DNA of 64,000 nt from positions 10,541,072-10,605,071 of the forward strand of contig NC_064537.1 in assembly GCF_023856365.1 (NCBI RefSeq), read 5' to 3'. Position numbers and translations under genes: made by a program. Source of the stretch: Brienomyrus brachyistius (lineage: Eukaryota > Chordata > Actinopteri > Osteoglossiformes > Mormyridae). A model generated the notes under the pieces. It saw nothing but the letters and a program-made list of their open reading frames with translations. It had not been told where the DNA came from and ran no database searches. Positions 41,001 through 55,300 of this stretch are shown one piece after another (within the stretch, counting starts at the first letter, position 1; each line of letters begins with the position of its first letter).

Positions 41001-44000
41001 ACACCACTCGAGGCCCATCAGCCGCAAGTTACTTGCTTCACAACCGTTTATATGCAGCTTGCATTAACTGGGCTGCAGCCACAAATCGCCGCAGCTCAGT
41101 TGCAGTAAACGGCTTTAAAATGCAACAGGAGCCGCTACTCTGCTCGGATACACCAACATATTCACTTCAGAATTTAAGGAGCCGCACTGGCCAAAGTCCG
41201 GCCGTATTAGTGATGAGAAACTTTATTTCTAAAAGAAATAAAATAGTTTCCTGCATAACGCGTGTGTATATTTTTTAACTATATAGGATTTTTAAAACTC
41301 ATTTGCATTATTCAAATTAAAATTGCAATTAATAAAAAATAATCCTTATAGTTACAATGATAGTTTAATGTAGGCCTATATTTTAATGTATTATCACTGA
41401 AGCAACAACTAAATGATGCCTTGTAGGGACGTTTCATACTGAAGGCTTACAGAAGCATCATTGTATATTTCTCTAGGGGATGTAAAAGGACAAATGGCAC
41501 ATGGTTCATGGAGCACTGCATCTCCAACTGCAACATGTGTTTCAAAATTTGTGCAGTGAATTCAGTCTGCTACCAACAGATTTCCCACTTGAAAGAGTCC
41601 CTGTCCAACGAGGAGGTATTCTAGGGTGACAAACGAAAGAACTTCTGATTTTTACGACACTTATCGGCTTGATCGCTTGCTTAGGCTGCAAAATCTAAAC
41701 AAATACGAATGGAACAAGACAGAACAACGGCTGGAAGTTGAACACAGCAGTTTGAATAGATATTCTGCAGGTCTTTTTGGAGGTGGGAATGAACACGTTA
41801 ACGATATTATCCACTTACAGGGCCAAACCCATCGAGAGGAACAAGGACGTTTTTCAAAGTGAGAAGAATCCTGATACTCACCAGAATTATCAGATTATTA
41901 CTGATATTAAAACCAAATTATGTGAAGTTGCTGTGTTGAGAAAGGAGGATGAGTATGGAGCTGAAAAATAAATCCACTCTCAGCTGTTAATCACCATTAT
42001 CCTCTTGACAGTCAATAAAAACAACTTCTTCTGCACAGAGCAAAAGTCTTTTAAAAAAGTCACTATCTCTTTCCCTCTCCTCTTCTCCTCCGTTCCACCA
42101 AGGGCAGTTTGGCTTGAGAGCAGCGTGGAAACGACCAACGGTGGTAAATCACAGAGGGGTGGCGAGCCGGCCCAGGGTGCGGGAGCGAGCGGCACTGAGA
42201 CGGGGAGGTGCGCGGTGCGTACCTTTGAGTCACTCAGCAGAGGACGACCGCAGACAGCTTCCTCCCTTGCTAACAGGCAGCCCGGGGCTCGATTAGGGCG
42301 CCTCCTGTGCACCGCGGCCGTTGGTGAGGCACACGAAGCAGGTCAGAACAAAAAAAAAAAAGAAAAATGAAACTTTACACCGTGACGTGGGTGACAGCAG
42401 GAAGAAAAGGAGAAAGTCCCACCCCAAATGTCTAAGAGATTCAGACAGCAGCTGTCTGATTGTTAAACAACTTTTCTGTCTGTCTTTCCGCAGAGGGTAA
42501 CGGTGATGCATTCGCTTAGTGGACGGCAGCATTTCAGCTGACGTCCTCTTACGAGATGGCATCTCGCATTGACTGATGAGGGAAAAAGCACTTAAGTTAT
42601 GTACATCAACTTGTTGTTCTCCTGACAGGTCACACGGGCTGCTGAGTCCTTCTCACTCGAAAGCCAAAGTGAGTCTGAGGCTTCACAGCTTCATACCTGT
42701 CAAACGGCATCGACCGCGTACCGAAAATGGCCCCGACCAGCGTGGAGGAGAGCAGGGGAGCCGAGGAGACGCATGGACGGGGGCGGGGACTTCGCCACAA
42801 CCACACGCTTTGAGGAACCCAGTGCCCGACCTGCAAGCTGCAGACTTGCAGCTCAGGACTCGCGTCATCCATCACGGCCTGGAGAAACGACTGTAAGGTG
42901 ACTGCGCGTGAAAGTGCCGGAGGAATGACAATGCCGAGAGCTCGTTCTGGGAAAAAAATGTACATTAAAATAACCATCACAGCGAGTAAAATAATGAAAG
43001 AAGGTCAGACCGCTGTCTCTCAAAAGTTGGACAGATTTGAAATTATGCGACTGAATAGGATAGAGCAAAAAATAAATAAATAAAAAAAGTGAACGAGAAA
43101 GGGAGACATTACTGGTAATTGAGGTGTAACTGGGAAGGCTGGCCTGAGTCAGCAGTCAGTGACTGGTCTGTAGAGAAACACACACACACACACCAGGGCC
43201 TCGTGATGCATGAGTGTTCAATATGCATGCAAGTCAGAAAAATCCCAGGCCAAAATCTCCTTTCTGCGAATGTACAGTGTAAATATTTATTTTTTTTACC
43301 ATTCACTGAACACTGAATCCATTAACATTTTCAACATCATCATCATCTTCATCAACAATATCACCATTATAGCAGTCATCCTTAGAGTGGGTTTGGAACA
43401 TCACATGGTTAGACCGTAGGACAGGGTGACGGTGGTGTTGGGGGGGGGGGGGGGGGGGGGGTACGGTTGTTAATGGAAGGGGAACAACGGAACAGGGATC
43501 TGGGAGCAGCATCTCTGTAGGAGAAATCCTCACCTTCATGTCTGACAAAACAATTTTCTGTTTAATGAAAGACAGCAAATATACGAATGGAACACCGCTG
43601 CCCTTCAGGCATACCCATGACGATGCCAACTAGAGGCTGAAATATCACGCCAAAATCTAGTCATCGTTACCGTTACTTCAGTCCTAATAATGACAGTGCC
43701 AACTGCCATAACTTCACAGCAACACGATGATTTTATGGTATACAGTCTGTCCGCAAACTAAACCCACCATGCTAAGTTAATTGAAGGCTAGTCGTCGTCC
43801 TTTCCAGAGCATCTCCAGTGCTATTAATGTGATTTTCATGGAACCATGGGATGGAGAGTCTGAGAATGTCAGCCTAGAAGACCTGCGTGAGCCTTCAGCA
43901 GCGGCCGACGGGCATTTGGCTGTTATAACTAGGGTAGGTGGTTTGACACCACTGTCTGTTTCAGGGTCAAACACTAACTTTAAACAGTCACTTTCCCTAC

Positions 44001-46569
44001 CTGGTGTAGGAGGAAAGTCAACCTACTTTCAAAAGTCATGGAAAGCAGATGCGTTACGAAAAGAAAAAACAAAAAATCTTAAGATTACTATATATATTCT
44101 ATATATTTGTTTTCCTGTGGCTGGCCTGGATACCATCACAAGTTCATTTGCATCAGTTCTTGTGAGTCACTGGCTGTTCAAGGAAATCTCTCAGGGCGGC
44201 GGGGGGGGGCAGAGTTCCACTTCAAGAACACGAACTTCTCCATCAACCACGAGATGATGGAATCAACATCACGACCGCGAGGTAACCTTCTCAAAAATCA
44301 TCCGAGGGCCCCATTGTGACGGAGAGTTAAACTGCGAACTAAAACACTTACCAGTCTACCATCTGTAACGTAGCACTTGGTCCAGGGTGTCTCTGTATAC
44401 AGCAAAACCAACTCTTTGATGTTAATGTCACAAAAAACATTTAGAATTCCTTCCTAAAGGTTTACACTGGTTACCCCAGACCCCAGAACGGTGTAAACCA
44501 GTTACCAGACAGTTTTCACTCGTTGGAGGTCAGGAACATGCAGAAGTGAAGCGGAACGACCAGGCCAGATTGGCGGCTAAAACGAACCAACAAGTTCTGC
44601 CAAATCATCAGAATTATAATAGTAATAGTGTGAGGTCCCATAACACTGCATGAAAGCCTCCGCAGCCCCGTAACACGTCCCCTCGATGGGCGTTTATACT
44701 TTAACAAATGAAAAAATATGTGCTTCATCATACAGTGCATATTTTAACATCATATCTGTATCCATGGATAGTACACGATCTATGTATATTTGAGGGCTAT
44801 ATTACCAATAAAGATTCTCCAGTAAGGCCCGTCTCCAAATCCAGGCACCAGTGTTTCGCCGGGCCTCATGTGAACAACCATAGCAGCTCTCCTGGCCCTT
44901 ATCCTGCTCACACTAACATTATTTTAATCACGGTTAATACTCTGGGCCATTAAAACCTCCGGCAACACATCACTTCCACAGACACTCAGACACAAACCTA
45001 GCAGGACGTCGGCTTTCCTTGGAGGCAGCCCTATTAGGCCTCGGTGTTGGGGCAGCAAACCAGCGAGAGGCATCGTCAGGCTGTTATACAGAACTGAAGT
45101 CAAAACGGAGACGACACTCTGAGCGCCGCGCCGAAGCAGGCAGAGGCTGACCCAGCAGGAGGCGCTGTGAGCGCCGCGCCAAACCACGCAGAGGCTGACC
45201 CAGCAGGAGGCGCTGTGAGCGCCGCGCCAAACCACGCAGAGGCTGAACCAGCAGGAGGCGCTGTGAGCGCCGCGCGAGGTAAAGGGTTTGAAATGAAAGC
45301 TGCAGTAACTGTAGATTTTCTTTACTGCCATGGTTCCAGAAAGGGACTCGCGCCCCTGAAAGCGCTGCCTCACGGCCCCCCTCCCGTCCTGACAGCCGCT
45401 GGACAGTCCGGAGAGGCTCGGGACTGCCGGAATGTTCACAGTATGGTTGGCCAACTGACAGGGAGAGCATGTGTGTCTGTGGGGGGGGGGGGGGGGGGGG
45501 TACATCGTAATTTAAACGCAACACAATAAATAACAGAAGGATAGGTAGCAGCCCGGCGTTTTCCATCCCGCGTCGCCTCTGTGGCCTGGCCAGCCCCGGG
45601 GTGGCGATTGGCACAGAAGAGCAAGACGACGAAAAAAAAAAAAAAAATGGCTTCCGTCACCATTAACTATTTATGTATATTTTGTGTCGATTTATAAAAA
45701 AATAAAAAAATATCAAAATAAATACGCATAACTTATAACATTAAAAAACAAGATTTGGCAACGTTGAGCTCCTTGAAGTTCTGACGCCTTCCGACTTTAC
45801 AGGTAAGAAATTATGATGAATCGGCCTCCCTTTGTCCGCAAGGTATAGACACACAGACACACATAAACAGTCATATATTATTAATCTTTCGTCTCTATCG
45901 CCTAAATGAACCCTATAGTAGTAAAAGTGACCATGCTTCACCTCCTGCTCTTCCTTAGCCCACCCCTTTCCTCCTCTATTCTCCAGGGAAGCCCCACCTC
46001 CTCAGCGATGCTCAATTGTCACTGGCTGTAGTGTGTATATGTTGGGCGAGTCGAGCCGGTAGAGGGCGGAGCTTTGTGAGGGGGTGACGGAGCACACGTT
46101 TGAGGACAGATCGAGGAGCAGCCATCCAAAAGGCAAAGGGGGGAGGGCACGGGCACCACAGGAAGTGAGAGCACGCAGCCACGACCCCCGCGGCAAGGTT
46201 AAAGTGGATCAGGCTGGGGATACACAGTGAGAACGTCACCGTTTTAAACATCCACACGGTGGCTAATACTTAGCAGTCGACATAGAATCGGAGAGAAGTC
46301 TGCCGTCCCAGCTGACTTATCTGAAGGTGTTCAGTACCATCGGAGCAGAGGGTCCAGGAGAGTCACTTGGATCCCCTGGACAGAATCCTGTGCATCTCTT
46401 ATTGGGGCGGCAGGTTTGCAAAAGGGAGTTTTAGTTCTCAGTGACCTTGTTCGTAATACTCGCAGCTCCCAGAGGGTCAAAGGGTTTGGCACAGCTCGTT
46501 ATGGGGGGTAGGGGTGTGTGTGTGTGGGGTGGGGGGAGGGGAGGTAGAACATGACCCTGTAGCGCCCCC
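38063..46569. other. Spacer between the Gfi1-like gene and the evi5l 3' end
   Basis: No gene or RNA gene that I can support in 8.5 kb. It is AT-rich at 38100-41400, with a (TA)n-rich tract at 39075-39190; G runs lie at 43441-43460 and 45481-45500, and a 48-bp repeat at 45121-45278. The part next to 46570 probably includes the evi5l 3' untranslated region. In vertebrates the EVI5-GFI1 interval is known for regulatory elements, but conservation cannot be judged from one sequence. Confidence 0.5.
45121..45278. repeat. 48-bp GC-rich minisatellite, 3.3 units
   Basis: Units start at 45121, 45169 and 45217, with a partial fourth at 45265. Each begins gagcgccgcg and contains cagcaggaggcgctgt. The repeat is open in more than one frame on both strands, which explains repetitive open frames here; none resembles a known protein. 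Confidence 0.95.
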
Positions 46570-46839
46570 TCAGTGATCCAGGGGCTCCGGACATGCCATG
46601 TCGACCTCGCCGGTCCTCTCCTCGCCCTCGCTGTCGGTGCCTCCTTCGCTGTCCAGCCGGGGCGAGGGATGGCAAGGCGCGGAGGAGAGGGTCGCATACA
46701 GCGTCTTGGCCGGCAAGAGCTCCTCCTCCCAGCTCAGAAAGTCACCCTCCACTGAGGCGGGGCTTGCTAGAGACAGGTCCTGCAGGCATCCTCCTCCCAG
46801 GCTCTGGAATCGGTGGGGCTGGCCACGCAACTGCCTGAC
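46570..46839 (-). CDS. evi5l: evi5l last coding exon
   Basis: 270 bp, acceptor ttaacctcag, stop TGA at 46570-46572. It reads VRQLRGQPHRFQSLGGG, an acidic middle (DFLSWEEELLPAK) and an acidic serine-rich tail (LDSEGGTDSEGEERTGEVDM) ending EPLDH. The human EVI5L last segment also goes from VRLLKG to a DSEGSSDSD-type tail ending GLDN, while EVI5 ends quite differently, so this exon is the best evidence for evi5l. It lies outside the duplicated block. Confidence 0.9.
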   Translation of the reverse strand, partial: VRQLRGQPHRFQSLGGGCLQDLSLASPASVEGDFLSWEEELLPAKTLYATLSSAPCHPSPRLDSEGGTDSEGEERTGEVDMACPEPLDH

Positions 46840-48355
46840 CTGAGGTTAAAAGAAAAATATAATGAATGTAGTTTTAGTGGTGGTGGGGAGGGGCCATCCA
46901 TCCATCCATCCACCTCTAACTGCTTATCTTGGTCAAGGCTGCAGAGGGCCTGCAGTCTACATAAAACATGTATAAGTAAAAGAGTTTATGTGTTCAGAAA
47001 AGATTAGAACACATCTACAGTCTATTGAAAGGGCTCCAAATCAGGTTTAAAAAAATTAAAATGGCGCTCACACACATCCGTCTCTGCAGTACTACAGGCT
47101 AATTTTACAGCCCCAGCTCCATGACCTATTTCCACACAGACGGCGCCGTGGTCGGACCCCTCAGCAAAGCAGAAACGGAGAAGGTGGGGGGGCAGGTCGG
47201 CGGTTGTGTGTATGTGTGTGTCAGTGTGTGTTAGTGTGTGTGTGTGTGTGTGTGTGTATGGGAAAGCATGATGGAGCCGTCAGGCCGGATCAGTCTATGG
47301 GGAAAACGTGATGGACAGATAAACTGCAGCACAAAAATCAGAGACGCTGTGGTTGTGGTTTCTGCTCGCCGACTGCAATTCAGATTTTGTCTGTACGAGT
47401 CTGAGGGGCTTTTCTGGCACGATGCAGTGAAGAAGAAAAAAAGAAAAAACACGCCCCGTTCCAGTTAGTCTGGGTGAGCGGAGGGCAGGGGCCACCAGTG
47501 CAAGCGGCTGTCTCTCCAGGCACATGTGGACCTGGGCCCTGCCCCGTTCAGCCTGCTCCCTGCCCCGTTCAGCCTGCTCCCTGCCCCGTTCAGCCTGCTC
47601 CCTGCCCCGTTCAGCCTGCTCCCTGCCTTCGCGTGACAGCGCCTCCCCTCAGTTTCCCCCCGGTACGTCAGCTGCGGATTCCACCGTGACTCAGGCCGTA
47701 AATCTCAGACTGCTTGGGAGGTCAGGTCACCGATTTTTCCCTTCAGCACCAAATCGGGGGGGGGGGGGGGGGGTGAGGGGTGGGAGAAAAAGGGGGGGAG
47801 GGCACACCTGTGGTTAACCAGAGGAACACTCACTATGACTGAGATCCACTGTGCTCACGCCCACACTTTCCTGGTTCTGCTGCCCCGACTGTCAACTGAA
47901 TATTACCGCATGCAAGCGAAAAACAAACATCTTCAAATGCAAAATCAAATACAATAAATCACTACAGCACCAGGCTTTGGGGGAGTTAAAATTAACATTA
48001 AACTTCTATGTCAGCCACGCTGTTTTGTGAACATAGAGACTTCCTCCAAAGCTGAAACCGCTTATCCCCAGTTCAACCGGAGATAAAAGTCATAGGAGAC
48101 CCCAGGACATCACGTCATGAGGGTCGAGGCGATACACGCCTCCTCTGCTGTGACTGATGCGCTTTTTGTGCGGACTGTCAGCAAATTCCTTGGCGTTAAG
48201 GACACCAGCAACAACGTCTTAATCTGTGCACCCAAACAGAGGAGATGGTCACCATAACAAGGAGTCTTTCGAATGACGAGGTGAATCAAAATGAAAACAC
48301 TCAAATCGTAACAATTTCAGATTTCAGTACTTTAAAATAACCTAAACAAGACGGC

Positions 48356-48386
<31 letters not shown>

Positions 48387-49270
48387 AATCAAGTGACAAA
48401 GTCACGCTCTGCTTCTCTTGGGATGAGTAATCAGTAACCTGAGCCATCAGTACCTTCATCATAGTGGGCACAGATTTTCTCAGTGGTGTGCGTTTGCGTG
48501 CGAGACCTTCCAATATATTAAAATAGCCTCTCGCGCACGCACACACACGCACACACACACACACACACACGACCACATCTTACATGTGTATAAAGGTTTC
48601 GGCTTTTCGGCATGATTGGGGGGAGGGGTGCTCGATTACAAGAATGATCTTTCCACTGAAGCGATTCTGGGACGTCAAAGCCTCACATGACACCCTCATG
48701 GTGTTCTCCGTTTGCGTGAGAGCGATGGATGACAGAAACAGCTCACACAGTGCAGGAGGCTCGCCATGCAGTGTGAAGGGGGGGGGTACCAGTCTGCACA
48801 CTGGGCTACATGCAAAGGTCAAAGGGCACCCGTGTCCCGGCATGGTTCTGACCTCGTTTTTCAGCTCGGCGACCTGCTCCCGCAGCTGTGTGATGTACTG
48901 GCTGGAGTCCGTGTGGTTCAGCTGACCCTGAATCCGGCCCTCCTCCTTCTGCGGCAGGCAGAGAGGGCAACACCCAGTCAGCTTCCTGGTAAGACCCTAA
49001 TGGACACTATACCGGCAAACCTCACACACACACACACACAGTCGTGTACTCATATCTTTTTGGGGACCGCTCATTCATTTCTATGGGAATAATGCTAATG
49101 CTAACCTTAACCCCTACGCAGCCCTAACCATAACCAGAAGTAACCAAGCAAAATACGAGTTTTTCCGTTTTTAGTTTTTTCATTGCAGTCAAGGATTTTT
49201 TTTTATAAAATAAGAGTTTTCCCATATGAGGTACAGGAAACTGGTCCCCACAAGCTAAGGTATACCTGGA

Positions 49271-49306
<36 letters not shown>

Positions 49307-52300
49307 TGGCAGAAGTCCTCGATGCTTAGCCTTTAAGACAACACGTCTCTACACAGATGCTAACCCTTCACAATAATACTCCACCAGGGATGCTTAATTT
49401 CTATGATAATATAATATTCTTCCACCATATATACAGTGTCTCTATAATGGGTCATTCCATTGTAACCCAACATTATGTATGTAACCCAATGGGCACGAGG
49501 CAGGGAACAACCCAGGATGGGGGCCCATCGCAGGGCACATTCACACACCAGTCACTCACACACGCACACCTACGGGCAATTCAGTAACTCCAATTAGCCT
49601 CAGCATGTCTTTGGACTGTGGCAGGAAACCGGAGTGGCATACAAATTATTCATATGAAATTTGGCATGCGAGTTAAACAACATGCTTTTTTGTTTCTTTT
49701 TAATAAATGTTTCGTTTGGGATATATCCCCATTTTATACCAAGGTTAGCAAATAATTCAGTGTTTTCTTTTGAGCTGTGACTTATTTACCATTACAGTTC
49801 AGCATTTTCCTACTACACGGCTCAGCAACAGCTCGCTGGGATGCACACACAGACCTGCTTCTTAATGATATGCCCAAACTGCATTTTCTGGGTTATGAAA
49901 AATCCTCTGAAAAGTCTAAAATACTTTGCACACTTTAGACAGAACATTAGGGACAGACGCACTTTAGGTTATTTCTGTGAAAAATGAAGATGAAGAGAGA
50001 GAGAAGTTCAGAGCCCTCACACTCTTTAGAAATATTTTTAGTGTGGAAGCAAGTGAACAGTCCTTTCCTGAAAATTAAGTGAAAAAAAATGTTACCCATG
50101 GCCCCACCTGCCTTTTGTGAGACTTCAAAATAGCATTTTTTTTTATTTGGGGTACCTGACTCATGAAGGAGACCGAGTAACAGGTCAGTGTTTTAAATAC
50201 ACAGATGTCCTTTATCATGAAAAGCTTCTTCTTCCTAAGAAACTATACCTGAGGCATGCAGCTATGACAGTAAAAAAATGATCCCATGCTGTTGCCCTGG
50301 CGTCCTTTGTTCACATACCTGGATCTCCAGTTCAGCGATCCTTAAACGTAGCTCAGCCATGGCGGCCATACTGTCCACCTCACGCAGGCGCACGGCCATC
50401 ACCTCCTCCTTGCTCTGTTGAATGCAGCCCGACGGAGCACAGAATAAGAAACCAAAACAGCCAAAATTTTAAGGATTTACCACACCCGTAGCCACACAAC
50501 TGGGCAGAGATTTCACCTTGCAGTCAGATACAGCCTGCTTCCTCTTCACCTCACTGAGTTGGCCCTGGAGGCCCTTATTCTGTGCAGTGAGGTACTGCAC
50601 TTTCTCCTGCAGGGCGGCGCTCTCCTGCTCCTGCCGACTCACCAGCTTGCTGTGGATCTGGTTCTGAAAAGCACATAGTGGCAAACACTTTTTTTTTTTA
50701 AAAGCAAAGATGATATGGGAAAGAGGCTCAACGGGTAACACTTAATTACAGGTTCTACTCCCCCCTCCCCTCCCCCCCCCCCCCGTGTAGAATGTTGAGT
50801 CTGTTTTTTCTCTCTGGATTTGCATACGTTTCCTCTGGATACTCAAGGTTGCTCTCACAGCTTAAATGAATTGACCTGTGGGTATCCTGTGATGGACTGG
50901 CACGCTGTCCTGAAATCACCCCTGCCTTATACCCATAAGAGGAGGAAAGTTCAAGTTCAGAAAGTATAAATCCAGACCATGATTTTGTTTCAACCAACTA
51001 ATTGAGTATAAAGAGTCAGTCACAGGGGGCGGCATGGTGGTGCAGTGGTTAGCACTGTTGCCTCACACCTCTGGGACCCAGGTTCGAGTCTCCGCCTGTA
51101 TGGAGTTTGCATGTTCTCCCCATGTCGTCGTGGGGTTTCCTCCGGGTTCTCCGATTTCCCCCCACAGTCCAAAAATATGCTGAGGCTGATCGGAGTTACT
51201 AAATTGCCCATAGGTGTGCATGTGTGAGTGAATGGTGTGTGAGTGTGCCCTGCGATGGGCTGGCCCCCCGTCCTGGGTTGTTCCCTGCCTCGTGCCCATT
51301 GCCTCCGGGATAGGCTCCGGACCGCCCGCGACCCAGTAGGATAAGCGGTTTGGAAAATGGATGGATGGATGGAGTCAGTCACATAGTACTCCAGATGGTC
51401 GGTTGAATCAAAATCTTGGTCTGGATTTGTACTTTCTGAACCTGATCTTTCCACCTCTGATGCCCATGTGCTGCGATTAGATCCAAAACCGGCCCGCAAC
51501 CCTGTACTGGATTAGTGGTGGATGAATGCATGCCAGCCTCATTGCCCTTGAACCCAAGTTCCTTCCATCACTGGACAAAGGTTACCATGCTGACAGGGTA
51601 AAGCACATTATTGTACACCTCAGGGAATTGTGGATATAGACTGAGTTTCATTTTGACGCAGCATGCTGTACCGCTACTAGCTGCACTAACACCTCCACAG
51701 CTGCAGGTGGCGCCCTTTCCTCCATCAGCACCCAGCATGGTAGCCGAGTCACCGCTCACCTGACTCTCCAGCTCCAGGACCTTCAGTCTGGCTTCCCGCA
51801 GCTCTGCCAAGGCCTGGGCCTCGCGCAGGCGTGCCGCCATCAGCTTGTCCTGCAGCTCGTTCATAGCGTTCTTCTTGGGGGACTCCTTCCAGTGGCCACC
51901 CCCGCTCCCACTGCTCCGTAACACCTGGACGGTTTCAACAGAAAACGGTCAGAAAAAACAAAACACAAAAAAAAAAAACCTACAGAGAATATTAGCTCAA
52001 GTCGTCAACAGGATCTTAATTAACAGTTGGTTCGATGAAAGCTGTCCAGGTCTCTCAGCGTCTAGATTGTATCATCAATTTATACATTTTTCTACATTCC
52101 CACATTGACTAATTATTTCCCGTGCCTTAAAATTTTCATGCTCGTGACTCATTTTCTAATCATCCCCTTTGTGGCCTCAGTTGTACTGTCGATGAAAAGA
52201 TCAGTTAAATTACAGTATTATGCACAAGCCTGAGGCAGTCAAAAGAAATGTTTAAAGCTATTTATCTGGGTGGTAAGTACACTTGTGCTCAGAGCAAAAA

Positions 52301-55300
52301 CACAGTTTAGCATTAGAGCATGTGCAGATTAAGAGTAACACAATTAAAAACTATTCACTGCTTCATTGATTTTCACAAGACCCCCTACCCCTGCAGCAGA
52401 GAGAGATGACAGCATGAAAACCACCCAGGCAAACGACTGAGCACCCAGCTCAAACTGCTTTCTTAATGTGGTCAGCAATGTGATTTGTCAAATGGGAGAA
52501 GCACAGGAAAGCTGAGGTGTATGAGACAGAGGAGATGCTGTCCTCCACGGCCTGGTCTGGGGGGTCCCCACCGTGACCAGCACCCCCAGTAACTGCCCTC
52601 GCCTTCTCAGTTCCCCGGTTAAGGCCGTCAAGCCCTTCGCTTCTGCATCTCATCAGCTCCCCCCCCCTGCACCGGCCAGCGCTGGTTCAGCTCGGTCACT
52701 GTCTCCTGCATCTCCCTGAAGCAGCGCAGAGTCTCCAGTTCCCTCAGCTTCACCAGCTTCAGCTCCTCCTGCAGCTGCGCTACGTTACTCTCGTCCGGCA
52801 GGGAGCTGTTCCTCTGGAATGCGACGCACAGCCACAGCAGTCAGCGATGCATGCTCGCATTGTTTTGCTTTCATACAGCACAAAAAAAAAAACAGTAAAT
52901 GTGATGACAACAAGCAGTACTAGTAACATGAAAAGCACGGCATGTGCAAGAGGGTTAAAGTTGTTATATATTTGGAAGAAAGTGGCTCAGCAGGCTTGGC
53001 TACTGCGCCCATAACAGGAAGGTTGTCGAATCCCACGGTCAGCAGAATGATTTTACCACTGGGCACTTGTGCAAAGACCTTAACGCCGAGGGACTGTCTG
53101 ACCCAGCTCTCTGAATCGTATGGGGCTTTGGATAAATTGATCTCCTAAATAAATAAATTGGAAAGTATCTAAGAAGACCTAAAAAGCACCAACATCACTG
53201 ATAATGCACAGGACCAAACGTATAAGAATTAGGGATGGCAAAATTCACCAATTCGCATCAGTCTACCAGCACAGAAGTTCTCATTTTACTGGATTTAATT
53301 TGGGATAAACTCGTCGTTTCTAATAACTTTGCATCAGCCATAACCAAAAATTGAGAATGACACAAATATTCATTTTTACAAAGTCTTGATGGTTTCATTT
53401 AGATGCAATGGCAATTTGATATGTTCTCCAGAATGTTATGAAGAGTGATCAGATGGATGAATTGCAAAGTCCCTCTTTGCCATGAAAATGAACTTGAAAT
53501 GAAAAATCCACTTCCACTGCATTTCAGTCCTGCCACAAAAGGACCTGCTGACATTATTTCAGTGATTCTCTTGTTAACACAGGTGACAGTGTTGATGAGG
53601 ACAAGGCTGGAGATCACTCTGTCGTGCTGATTGAGTTAGAATAGCAGACTGAATGCTTTAAAAGGAGGGTGGTGCTAGACATCATTGTTCTTTCTCTGTT
53701 AACAATGGTTACCTGCAAGGAAACACATGCAGTCATCATTGCTTTGCACAAAAAGGGCTTCATCGGCAAGGATATTGCTGCTACTAAGACTGCATCTAAA
53801 TCAAACATTTATCATCAAGATCTTGAAGGAGAGAGGATTGTTGTGAAGAAGGCTGCAGGGCGCCCAAGAAAGTCCAGCAAGCACCATTTCCAAAGGTTGA
53901 TTCAGCTGCAGGATCGGGGCACCACCAGTGCAGAGCTGGCTCAGGAATGGCAGCAGGCAGGTGTGAGTGTATCTGCACACACAGTGAGGCAAAGAGTTTT
54001 GGAGGATGGCCTGGTGTCAAGAAGGGCAGCAAAGAAGCCACTTTTATCTCCAAGAAAAATATCAGTGGCAGACTAATATTCTGCAGGGATTGGACTGCTG
54101 AGGACTGGGGGTAAAGTCATTTTCTCTGATGAATCACCTTTCTGATTNNNNNNNNNNNNNNNNNNNNNNNNNNNNNNNNNNNNNNNNNNNNNNNNNNNNN
54201 NNNNNNNNNNNNNNNNNNNNNNNNNNNNNNNNNNNNNNNNNNNNNNNNNNNNNNNNNNNNNNNNNNNNNNNNNNNNNNNNNNNNNNNNNNNNNNNNNNNN
54301 NNNNNNNNNNNNNNNNNNNNNNNNNNNNNNNNNNNNNNNNNNNNNNNNNNNNNNNNNNNNNNNNNNNNNNNNNNNNNNNNNNNNNNNNNNNNNNNNNNNN
54401 NNNNNNNNNNNNNNNNNNNNNNNNNNNNNNNNNNNNNNNNNNNNNNNNNNNNNNNNNNNNNNNNNNNNNNNNNNNNNNNNNNNNNNNNNNNNNNNNNNNN
54501 NNNNNNNNNNNNNNNNNNNNNNNNNNNNNNNNNNNNNNNNNNNNNNNNNNNNNNNNNNNNNNNNNNNNNNNNNNNNNNNNNNNNNNNNNNNNNNNNNNNN
54601 NNNNNNNNNNNNNNNNNNNNNNNNNNNNNNNNNNNNNNNNNNNNNNNGCTCACACACATCCGTCTCTGCAGTACTACAGGCTAATTTTACAGCCCCAGCT
54701 CCATGACCTATTTCCACACAGACGGCGCCGTGGTCGGACCCCTCAGCAAAGCAGAAACGGAGAAGGTGGGGGGGCAGGTCGGCGGTGTGTGTATGTGTGT
54801 GTCAGTGTGTGTTAGTGTGTGTGTGTGTATGGGAAAGCATGATGGAGCCGTCAGGCCGGATCAGTGTATGGGGAAGATGTGATGGACAGATAAACTGCAG
54901 CACAAAAATCAGAGGCACTGTGGTTGTGGTTTCTGCTCGCCGACTGCAATTCAGATTTTGTCTGTACGAGTCTGAGGGGCTTTTCTGGCACGATGCAGTG
55001 AAGAAGAAAAAAAGAAAAAACACGCCCCGTTCCAGTTAGTCTGGGTGAGCGGAGGGCAGGGGCCACCAGTGCAAGCGGCTGTCTCTCCAGGCACATGTGG
55101 ACCTGCTCCCTGCCCCGTTCAGCCTGCTCCCTGCCCCGTTCAGCCTGCTCCCTGCCTTCGCGTGACAGCGCCTCCCCTCAGTTTCCCCCCGGTACGTCAG
55201 CTGCGGATTCCACCGTGACTCAGGCCGTAAATCTCAGACTGCTTGGGAGGTCAGGTCACCGATTTTTCCCTTCAGCACCAAATCGGGGGGGGGGGGTGAG

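Larger units (their letters stand above)
47066..54147. repeat. Duplicated 7.1-kb block, copy 1 (ends at the N gap)
   Basis: Collinear with 54648-61468: start gctcacacacatccgtctct and end cctttctgatt correspond exactly. It contains five evi5l exons and the left part of a Tc1-like element. Copy 1 is about 260 bp longer. The chief differences are a 347-bp SINE at 51025 with its target duplication, four against two VNTR units, a shorter (CA)n tract and a shorter SINE remnant near 49490. Elsewhere there are only scattered single-base changes. Confidence 0.97.

Noticed and set aside
44924..45614. Minus-strand frame of 193 codons with repeated RRGAHSASCWVSLC
   Set aside because: Produced by the 48-bp minisatellite and a nearby G run; no domain recognised.
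54073..54815. Open frames of 180-228 codons spanning the gap
   Set aside because: They consist almost wholly of undetermined bases; no coding evidence.
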